The notes below the pieces were generated by a model, which was not told the origin of the DNA, did no database searches, and saw only the letters and a list, made by a program, of their open reading frames with translations. A stretch of DNA of 64,000 bases from Halieaceae bacterium (GTDB taxonomy: Bacteria; Pseudomonadota; Gammaproteobacteria; Pseudomonadales; Halieaceae), in assembly GCA_902547755.1 (NCBI GenBank), contig CACCPA010000003.1, positions 124,001-188,000 of the forward strand. Reading direction: 5' to 3'. A program made the translations under genes and the position numbers. Position 1 is the stretch's first letter. Every line of letters begins with the position of its first letter. Of this stretch, positions 56,001 to 62,237 are shown in pieces.

Positions 56001-56232
56001 TATTTTCGATGCCATCGATGGACTCCTCAATGCGCGTACACACGCCGGTCTCTACCTCGGCCGGCGCTGCGCCCAAGTAGGGGACAGTAACCATGACGAC
56101 AGGTGATTCTACGTTTGGAAATTCCTCTTTGCGTACATCGTTAAGCGCGAGCAACCCCGAGCCAATCAGGATGAACATCAATAGGTTGGCGGCAACGGGG
56201 TTATCGACAAACCAGGCTATGAGCTTAGGCAT
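53068..56232 (-). CDS. RND family efflux permease (second pump)
   Basis: The 1054-residue protein has the RND layout with two large periplasmic loops. TM4 acids are D397-D398 in VDDAIVVGERIY. In TM10 the region is AGVVINSSLVLVDF, where Asn replaces the Lys found in the first pump's AKNGILLVEF. This marks a different RND subgroup, seen also in AcrB-like pumps of the MdtB/C or HAE1-like branch with changed relay residues. It should act with the adaptor gene 9 bp upstream on the same strand. No TolC-type gene is adjacent. Substrate unknown. Confidence 0.92.
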   Translation of the reverse strand: MPKLIAWFVDNPVAANLLMFILIGSGLLALNDVRKEEFPNVESPVVMVTVPYLGAAPAEVETGVCTRIEESIDGIENIVKVKTTAAEGQCSVAVELEMEADQAKALDDIKAQVNAISTFPTNTERPIVSQVTMRSLVAQIAVHGDTDERSLKNITESIRKDLLELPEVSLVETLYMRADEISVEISEATLRRHQLTLDQVAHAIRSSSIDIPGGSVKADAGEIRLRGTGQRYSGKELENVVVAREPGGGRLLLRDIATIVDGFEDIDQYGEFNGEQAMMIQISRIGSDDAIEISEAVVAYVESKERELPEGIHFTMWSNEAVELVGRLGTMINNAFGGLLLVIISLSLFLRVRLALWVSAGIPVAIFGALAFFPSADLSISTLSLMGLLLSLGVVVDDAIVVGERIYTKEQGGLDPRLAAIEGTSEVAVPVFFGVLTTIAAFMPLLNVDTNLGQFFYSIGATVVLCLIFSIVESQLILPSHLAHRSNTRRQSGFGQRWEVFQDRIAGSLEHFATHRYKRWIEWGIDSRYTTLSIALAMMIVMGGSMASGRVVFQFFPAVAGNNVVARVVMPEGYPLAGTQAVIAKIQASAAETRRRVDAEREDGKSAFKNELSSVGVSITQGAIVMVGAIGSNVAEVSLNLVPYRERGGMTPQEVVNLWRDLTPPIPDVVELSFSADAVSMGADIDLELRGRDIEQLGRAANDLTDTLASYGGLYDISNSYRTGKRELALKVLPEAEALGLTQADLGNQVRDAFYGREAQRVQRGRDDVRVMVRFPQDDRRSLASLETMTIRLPDGTEVPALSVAEITPTLGNSTINRTDGQRTINVIASANREVAPPETILVEMFRKHVPQLMEDFPGVTVSQAGEAEERTRALSGLVSASLVALMVIYTLLAIPLKSYLQPLVVMASIPFGFIGAILGHQIMNYDLVFFSLLGMIALAGVVINSSLVLVDFINRNRRLHGMGLREAVIDSGMSRFRPIFLTSVTTFMGLMPLMVTRDFDTAPFVPLAVSLGFGVVFSTAVTLVLIPALYVILDDFLTFIRNESDETTVSAQS

Positions 56233-56241
56233 TGGCGGGCC

Positions 56242-57408
56242 TCAGTCGATCACTGTGACGGGCATGCCCTCAACCACAAACTGCAGTGGAGAGATGCTGA
56301 TGCGCTCTCCTGAGGCAAGTCCCTCAGAGATAAGCACATCGCTGTCAGAGAGCTTGAATACGGTCACCTCGCGGAAGTGAAGCTGATTACCGTCGTCGAT
56401 CACCATCACCGAGTTATCAGGTCGCAGGGCGGTTCGTGGCACAGAGACCAAATTATCTACGGTCCGACCAGTTATGACAGCGTCAACAAAGAGTCCGACG
56501 GGCAATTGGACGCCGTTACTGTTGAGCGTCTCGTTCACCTCTACGATGACATGTAAAAAGCGACTTTTTGTCGAGATGTCGCCTTCCGTTCGAAGCAGTT
56601 TAGCTGACCAGGACTGCGTATCTCCGGCGTAGTCAGCAGTCAGCACAACATCAGCGGGTTCTTCGCCAGCCAGTCCGGTTTGGGCGTAGCTCGGGTCTAG
56701 GTAGGCAAGTTGAGCATCTGCCAGAGGCAGACGCACTTGGAGCCGATCGGTGTCATACAAGGTCGCAATCATGGCACCCTTGGATAAGAACTGGCCAATA
56801 TCCACGTTCTCTGCGCGCACACGACCATTGAAGGGGGCTGTGAAGACCGTACGCTCGAGGTCGACGGTAGCTCGTTTCACCGCCGCAGACGCATCGTCCA
56901 AGGCGGCATTCGCAACCGCTAATAAGCGCTCGGCGCTTTGTAGTTGTGCAATGCTCGCTAACTCTTCACCGTACAGTGATTTAATACGCCCAGTTTCTTC
57001 AGCGGCGTAGCGTTGCTCTGCTTGCGCTCGGGACAGTGCGGATTGGGATCGCGCTAGTGCAATTTCATAGTCTCGCGGATCAAGCTTTAGCAGAACATCG
57101 CCTTTACTAAAGTCCCCGCCGGCGACAAGGCGGGAAGAGAGTTCAATTACTTCACCCGCTACTTGCGCCACCAGTTTAGTCTCAACGCTGGGCTGAACGT
57201 TTCCCTCAGAGCTGACGCTAAGTTGCATGGGAGCGAGGTTGATATCGAGTGCGCGAATCGCGACAGGGACCGGCTCTTTTACGGTTGTTTTTAGTGTCGG
57301 CTGGTTATTCACCAGGACAACAAAAATCACAGCAGAGAAGGCCAGTATCAATAGCGGTACGAGTAACCTCTTTATCGCTGAAGGTTTGCCAGACGTGAGG
57401 TCGTTCAT
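56242..57408 (-). CDS. RND efflux periplasmic adaptor (second pump)
   Basis: The 388-residue protein has an N-terminal membrane anchor (RLLVPLLILAFSAVIFVVLV) rather than a lipobox, so it is anchored in the inner membrane with its body in the periplasm. Lipoyl halves surround an alpha-hairpin (KLDPRDYEIALARSQSALSR through VDLERTVFTAPFNG, where the second lipoyl begins). Beta-barrel and membrane-proximal domains follow. It would connect the second RND permease to an outer-membrane channel. GGGATCC-like bases precede the ATG at 57408. It is first in the two-gene operon. Confidence 0.9.
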   Translation of the reverse strand: MNDLTSGKPSAIKRLLVPLLILAFSAVIFVVLVNNQPTLKTTVKEPVPVAIRALDINLAPMQLSVSSEGNVQPSVETKLVAQVAGEVIELSSRLVAGGDFSKGDVLLKLDPRDYEIALARSQSALSRAQAEQRYAAEETGRIKSLYGEELASIAQLQSAERLLAVANAALDDASAAVKRATVDLERTVFTAPFNGRVRAENVDIGQFLSKGAMIATLYDTDRLQVRLPLADAQLAYLDPSYAQTGLAGEEPADVVLTADYAGDTQSWSAKLLRTEGDISTKSRFLHVIVEVNETLNSNGVQLPVGLFVDAVITGRTVDNLVSVPRTALRPDNSVMVIDDGNQLHFREVTVFKLSDSDVLISEGLASGERISISPLQFVVEGMPVTVID

Positions 57409-57643
57409 AGTGGATCCCAGTTAATAAATGCGAGTTTCTGCGCCCCGCTAGTGGTGCAGAGCATTATACGGGTTTACGCACGAAACCCATCTCTTCCGTG
57501 TGAATGATGGTAATTATGTCTAACAGAGCAGCCCTTTACTCGGAAAACACACTGGTAGGCCCAATCCGAGGGGCTGATCCCTCGCACTCTACATAGCCTG
57601 AACCAGCGGTGTCTTTAATACCGTCTCTTAATCAGTCATCAGC

Positions 57644-58213
57644 GTGGATGAGACATTCAAAGATGTGACGGTTGATCGCGACGAGTGCAATCGTGTCGAC
57701 ACCACGCTCGATGGACTTTCCATGCTCAAGCCGGCTTTTGAAGAAGGTGGCAGCGTCACCGCTGGTAACTCATCACAATTGAGCGATGGCGCCTCAATGA
57801 CGCTTCTCATGAGTGCCGAACGCGCTGAGCAATTGTGTGTCGAGCCATTGGGCTATTTCCGTGGCTTTGTCACAGCCGGCTGTGAACCAGACGAGATGGG
57901 AATTGGTCCCGTATTTGCGATTCCAAAGCTACTTAAGCGAGCGGGCCTCAATCAGGACGATATTGATCTCTGGGAGCTAAACGAGGCGTTTGCATCGCAA
58001 TGCCTCTACTGCCGGTACTTCCTCGATATCGATAATGCCAAGTACAACGTGAATGGCGGCAGTATCGCCATCGGTCACCCCTTCGGTATGACGGGCTCGC
58101 GGATGGTGGGTCGCGTTCTGCGTGAGCTGAAACGCACCGGTGGTCGTTATGGTGTTGTGACCATGTGCGTTGCAGGAGGCCAAGGTGCCGCCGGTTTGGT
58201 TGAGGCCTGCTAG
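57644..58213 (+). pseudogene. Thiolase remnant: C-terminal half only
   Basis: The frame opens at a GTG and encodes about 189 residues matching the C-terminal half of acetyl-CoA acetyltransferases: TVDRDECNRVDTT, ALSDGAS-like SSQLSDGASM, the NEAFA motif, catalytic His in AIGHPFGMTGSR and the second catalytic Cys in MCVAGGQGAAG. The N-terminal half, with the first catalytic Cys, is absent; an in-frame stop lies at 57629-57631. The 235 bp upstream show no recognisable thiolase sequence in another frame. It cannot be a normal thiolase and is best read as a deletion remnant. A terminator follows it. Confidence 0.87.
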
Positions 58214-58232
58214 AGCGTTCGCGCAAAAGAAC

Positions 58233-58258
58233 AAAAAAGGCGCAATGGCGCCTTTTTT
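58233..58258. terminator. Bidirectional terminator
   Basis: GGCGC (58239-58243) pairs with GCGCC (58248-58252), loop AATG, flanked by six A on the left and six T on the right. It lies between the convergent thiolase remnant and the rubredoxin-reductase gene and can serve both strands. Confidence 0.9.
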
Positions 58259-58286
58259 ATTAGTTTTACTTGAGCTGGCCGATAAA

Positions 58287-59657
58287 TCAGAGAATGGCAG
58301 GCAGCTGCTTGGTCAGCGGCATACGCTCTTTCACCGCTTGGCCGGTCAGCGCAAAGCCAAGTAGGTCACCCTCTGGGCTGTGGAACAAGGCTTTGACGTT
58401 CTGTCCATCAGCCTCAATGGTCCATTCACCGTCGGCGTCACGCCCTACGGGTGACACACAGACCGGACAGGCGGGTGTTTTAATGGTCACGGGCATAGCA
58501 GGGTAGGCCACTTCCGTCGGTGTGCCAGTTAGCGTGGCCGCTAGCGCACGCGCAGCCGCCATGAGCGGTGCCACATACACCAGGACGTGGCCTTCCACTT
58601 CAGCACAATCGCCAATGGCGTAGACATTCTCGACACTGGTGCGCAGGTATCGGTCCGTTTTAATGCCGCGTCCGCACTCAATCCCCGCATCAGCCGCAAG
58701 TTGCGTTCTGGGGCGAACACCCACTGCAGACAGTACGGCGTCGGCTTCGATGGTTTCGCCGTTATTAAGGGCAACGCTGTAGCCGCCTCCGGATCGATTG
58801 ACGTCCGTTGCCAATGGCCCGAAATGAAAACGTGCGCCTTTTTCTTCTAACGCTCGCTGAACAGCGCGTCCTGCAGTTTCCGGCAACAGCGAGGGTAGGC
58901 AGTAATCCATCGGATCGACGGCTTCCACGGTGAAGTCACCATTGAGAAGGTCATTAGTGAACTCACAGCCAATGAGTCCAGCACCAATCACCGCGACTTT
59001 TTTGGCACCAATCTGCGTTAGTGTATCCCTGAACCGTCGGTAGTCATCGAGATCGTTAACCCCCATGACCTCATCGGCGGCATCCCCGCCCATGGGGGGT
59101 CGAATCAGTTCAGCGCCCAGCGTAAGTACCAGGCTTGAGTAGGGCACTCGCTCTCCCGACGTCAGTACGACTTCACTTGAGACCGTATTGAGCGACGCAA
59201 CCTCGGTGCGTGTTCGCACGGTAACACCCAGATTGTCTGACATGTTTTCGGCGGTCTGCGTAGCCAGTTGATCAGGCTCAAATTTCTTAGTGAAACCTGT
59301 CGAGATCATAGGTTTAGAGTAGTTTTCACCGCCGTCGCGAGTGATGAGCGTTATAGCTGTATCTACATCGGTTTTCTTGATGGTATTAGCCAAGCTGTAA
59401 GCTGCGAGTCCAGAACCGATGACCACGATAGAGTGACCCGAAGGTCCGGTGTCGCTCGATGTGGACGCGTCCTCAGATTCTGCTTCATCTTCAGTACCGG
59501 GAATGAGCTCGAAGTCATCTTTGCCAACGCCGCAATCGGGACATGTCCAGTCGTCGGGTACATCAGCCCACTTTGTACCCGGCGCAATGCCATCCTCGGG
59601 CCAGCCATCTTTCTCGTCGTAGATCAAACCACAAACGATGCATTCCCACTGAGCCAT
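58287..59657 (-). CDS. Rubredoxin fused to FAD-dependent rubredoxin/NAD(P)H reductase
   Basis: The 456-residue protein joins two modules. Residues 1-50 form a rubredoxin with iron ligands Cys6, Cys9, Cys39 and Cys42. After an acidic Ser/Asp/Glu linker (about 51-73) comes a NAD(P)H:rubredoxin reductase domain with the FAD dinucleotide motif VVIGSGLAAYSLA, the NAD motif VAVIGAGLIGCEF and the late FAD motif VYAIGDCAEV. Electrons would pass from NAD(P)H through FAD to the attached iron centre. In pseudomonads these activities serve alkane hydroxylases. No alkB-type gene is nearby except the di-iron sterol-desaturase-like protein at 20133, which is far away. I use ATG 59657 with AAGGAT upstream. 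Confidence 0.92.
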   Translation of the reverse strand: MAQWECIVCGLIYDEKDGWPEDGIAPGTKWADVPDDWTCPDCGVGKDDFELIPGTEDEAESEDASTSSDTGPSGHSIVVIGSGLAAYSLANTIKKTDVDTAITLITRDGGENYSKPMISTGFTKKFEPDQLATQTAENMSDNLGVTVRTRTEVASLNTVSSEVVLTSGERVPYSSLVLTLGAELIRPPMGGDAADEVMGVNDLDDYRRFRDTLTQIGAKKVAVIGAGLIGCEFTNDLLNGDFTVEAVDPMDYCLPSLLPETAGRAVQRALEEKGARFHFGPLATDVNRSGGGYSVALNNGETIEADAVLSAVGVRPRTQLAADAGIECGRGIKTDRYLRTSVENVYAIGDCAEVEGHVLVYVAPLMAAARALAATLTGTPTEVAYPAMPVTIKTPACPVCVSPVGRDADGEWTIEADGQNVKALFHSPEGDLLGFALTGQAVKERMPLTKQLPAIL

Positions 59658-59693
59658 CAATCATCCTTTTAGACTTTTCTTAGCTAACGATTA

Positions 59694-59711
59694 CGGCGCT
59701 TCGGAGCGCCG
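59694..59711. repeat. Strong hairpin upstream of the rubredoxin-reductase gene
   Basis: CGGCGCT (59694-59700) pairs perfectly with AGCGCCG (59705-59711), loop TCGG. It lies between the YeiH-family gene end and the rubredoxin-reductase start, both on the minus strand. Neither strand has a U-tract after it, so it may be a leader structure rather than a terminator. Confidence 0.6.
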
Positions 59712-59825
59712 CTGCCCATCGAGCCGGCAGTCTGCCCAAAATCTGTTGTCGCGTCATCCACTTGTCGGACTAACGGCAAAGAAAATGGATCTGCTCACTG
59801 AAAATGACTCAAAGCGATTGGGTTT

Positions 59826-60749
59826 TCAGACCGTGGTTACCCAGTAAAGGCTACTGATGCTCAGAGCCGACCAGAGCACCAGTGCCATGCCAATCAACCG
59901 AGGGCAGATCGTCTTAAGAGACTCCAGAGACATCTGTGAACCGACGAGGAATAGAGCGAGTCCAAATAGGCTCTTGCTGATCAGTGAAAACAGGCTGGTG
60001 ACCCCGCCATCGAACTGGAAGTAGCCTCCGATCAGACTGACTATGATGAAGCCAGCCACGAAGAGCGGTATCCGAATCTCGTTGGCGCTGATGCGCTTCA
60101 TCGAGTAGCTCGCCACGATTATCACCGGTATGAGCCATAAAATACGGAGGATCTTTAATGTCGCTGCGGTTGTAAGTGCCTCGTCGCCGTACGCGGCCGC
60201 TGCACCCACAACGGAAGAGGTGTCGTGAATGGCCACAGCAGCCCACATGCCAAATTGCTGCTGACTCAAATCCAATGCATGTCCGATCGCAGGAAAGAGT
60301 AAAATAGCGATGCCGTTTAGGACAAAGATGATCGTGAGGGTTTGAGCGACCTGCTGGTTCTCAGCTTTGATTACCGGTGCGAGGGTGGCCACCGCGGTAC
60401 CCCCACAAACTGCAGTACCCGTAGTCAAAAGTTTTCCGCTGACATCATCGGTCCGAACCAGCTTCAATAAGATCAGACCACTGACTAGTGTGGCCAAGAC
60501 CATCACTGAGACGGCAGCACCGTTGGCCGAGCCCAGGGTCACTACCTCCCTGAAGGGTAGGGCTAAACCTAGAATGACCACACCGCTCTGCAATGCACCG
60601 CGTGATAGTCGAGAGGCATCGTTCAAGGGAGCAGGACCAACGGTTAATGCCAGTCCAATACCCAAGAAGAGTGCGAGTGCAGCTTGCTGGGAGTAGATCG
60701 CCAGACCTGCCCCCATCAAATAAGCAATATACGTATGCGTTTTAGTCAT
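59826..60749 (-). CDS. YeiH/UPF0324 family putative sulfate-export-type transporter
   Basis: The 307-residue integral membrane protein has about nine hydrophobic segments and the YeiH family motifs TAVCGGTAVATLAPVI and AVAIHDTSSVVGAAAAYG. Homologues have been called putative sulfate exporters, but the real substrate is unresolved. The length is slightly shorter than the usual 330-350 residues. It would sit in the inner membrane. A LysR-type regulator (YeiE) often lies beside yeiH in other genomes but is absent here. The gene is probably separate from the downstream rubredoxin-reductase gene, as a 168-bp gap with a hairpin intervenes. Confidence 0.88.
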   Translation of the reverse strand: MTKTHTYIAYLMGAGLAIYSQQAALALFLGIGLALTVGPAPLNDASRLSRGALQSGVVILGLALPFREVVTLGSANGAAVSVMVLATLVSGLILLKLVRTDDVSGKLLTTGTAVCGGTAVATLAPVIKAENQQVAQTLTIIFVLNGIAILLFPAIGHALDLSQQQFGMWAAVAIHDTSSVVGAAAAYGDEALTTAATLKILRILWLIPVIIVASYSMKRISANEIRIPLFVAGFIIVSLIGGYFQFDGGVTSLFSLISKSLFGLALFLVGSQMSLESLKTICPRLIGMALVLWSALSISSLYWVTTV

Positions 60750-60893
60750 ATGTTAAGTATGACAGTTTGAACGTCACTTTCCAGCCGTTCAGATGGGCGT
60801 TTTTAGTCTTAACTGCCGACGCATATTGGTAACATCAGGGCGCCGAGACCACCGCGGTTTCAGTCGCCAAACACGTTGTGACAGAGGATCCGT

Positions 60894-62219
60894 TTACTCC
60901 TGCTCTGCCGGACCCGAGAGCCGATACATGAGTATTGCCGCGCGCTTAATCGCCAGTCCCATGGAGTCCAGTTCAAGGCTCTCGTTAGGCGTATGGCCGC
61001 CCTTACCGAGCGCGCCCATACCAGCCAGCGCATCGGTGTACGGTGCCACGAAAGAGATATCGGCCGCGCCACGCCGCAGCGGATCCCAGATCTTCATGGG
61101 TCCACGCCCTAAGTCCTGATTGACTGTTGAGAGTTGTTCTGCGAGCTGACGGTTGCCATCAGACGGTGGCATCGGCGGATAGCTATCCACGAAGCTGATC
61201 GAGGCGCTGGTGTGGGGTAGGTGGCTAGCCACGATGGCTTCCATTTTCTCTTTTGCCGACGCCAACTGCTCAAGTGAAAACGCTCTGATGCCCCCATCCA
61301 CGATGACTTTGCTCGGGACAACGTTGGTTTTTCCAAACGCGGTGCCTCGATTCTGAGCAGAATCGTAGTTCACGGTGGTCCCGCCTTGAATGGTGCCCGC
61401 ATTGAACGTTAAGCCGTAGTCACCGCGAACCTCGCTATAGAACGTATTCAGAATTCTCGCCGCCTCGTTGATGGCACCTGCGCCCACGCGGTCGCTAAAG
61501 ACACCTGAAGAGTGCGCTTGCCTACCCGACACTTCTAACATCCAGCCACTGGAACTGCGGCGGGCAATGGTCGCCCAGTCAGAACCTTCGGTTGTAATCG
61601 CACCCTCGAAGCCTAGGGCGATATCAGCCCACTTTCCGGCCTCTGTGAGATCTTTACGGCTGATGGACAAGGGTTTGCCTGTCATCTCCTCATCGCCCGT
61701 GTAGGCAACGGTGACCGCAATATCATCCAAGGCGCCAACGTGTTGAAGTGCCTTTAATGCGTAGACGAGGACAGCATTACCGTCCTTCATGTCGCTGATG
61801 CCGGGGCCACGTCCAATGTTACCCTCTCGCGTGAACGCCTGGAATTCATCATCTGATTCAAAAACGGTATCGAGGTGTCCGATGAGGAGGAATTTTTTGC
61901 CTTTACCTTCCTTGCTGGCAAACAAATGGCCTGCGCGATCCATCTCAGGGGGCATATCGATCCAGCGCGTCGCCAAGCCAAGCGTTTCCAGCTCGCGTGA
62001 CATGACGGCACCGACGGCACGAACCCCCGCGTGGTTCATCGTTCCGCTACCAATGTTGACCGTTTCAGCCAGTAGCTCAATCGCCTCGTCCTGGTGCGCG
62101 TCGATCCAGTCAACCATGGCTTGTTCCTTGGCTGACAGTGACTCTGAATGGGTTGCGGTCGCAAAGGTGACGCTGAGAAATAGGGCGCTGATTAGCGACG
62201 CACGTTGAATCAAATTCAT
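60894..62219 (-). CDS. M20 family metallopeptidase, glutamate carboxypeptidase-like, exported
   Basis: The 441-residue protein resembles CPG2-type zinc carboxypeptidases that release C-terminal glutamate from folate-like or peptide substrates. Motifs are the metal-site LLIGHLDTVFE, ISDMKDGNAVLV and TGDEEMTGKP, and the late GKGGHTPNESLELD. A signal peptide (ASLISALFLSVTFATATHS) makes it periplasmic. The second ATG (62219) has the AAGGAAG ribosome site at a good distance and is chosen over ATG 62225, which abuts it. It is downstream of an amidohydrolase gene on the same strand and probably co-transcribed with it, since only 18 bp separate them. Confidence 0.92.
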   Translation of the reverse strand: MNLIQRASLISALFLSVTFATATHSESLSAKEQAMVDWIDAHQDEAIELLAETVNIGSGTMNHAGVRAVGAVMSRELETLGLATRWIDMPPEMDRAGHLFASKEGKGKKFLLIGHLDTVFESDDEFQAFTREGNIGRGPGISDMKDGNAVLVYALKALQHVGALDDIAVTVAYTGDEEMTGKPLSISRKDLTEAGKWADIALGFEGAITTEGSDWATIARRSSSGWMLEVSGRQAHSSGVFSDRVGAGAINEAARILNTFYSEVRGDYGLTFNAGTIQGGTTVNYDSAQNRGTAFGKTNVVPSKVIVDGGIRAFSLEQLASAKEKMEAIVASHLPHTSASISFVDSYPPMPPSDGNRQLAEQLSTVNQDLGRGPMKIWDPLRRGAADISFVAPYTDALAGMGALGKGGHTPNESLELDSMGLAIKRAAILMYRLSGPAEQE

Positions 62220-62237
62220 GCTCATCTTCCTTAGGGT

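Noticed and set aside
57409-57643. Search for the missing N-terminal half of the thiolase upstream
   Set aside because: No thiolase-like motif was visible in any plus-strand frame of this stretch, and an in-frame stop occurs at 57629. A sequencing frameshift is therefore not a good explanation.
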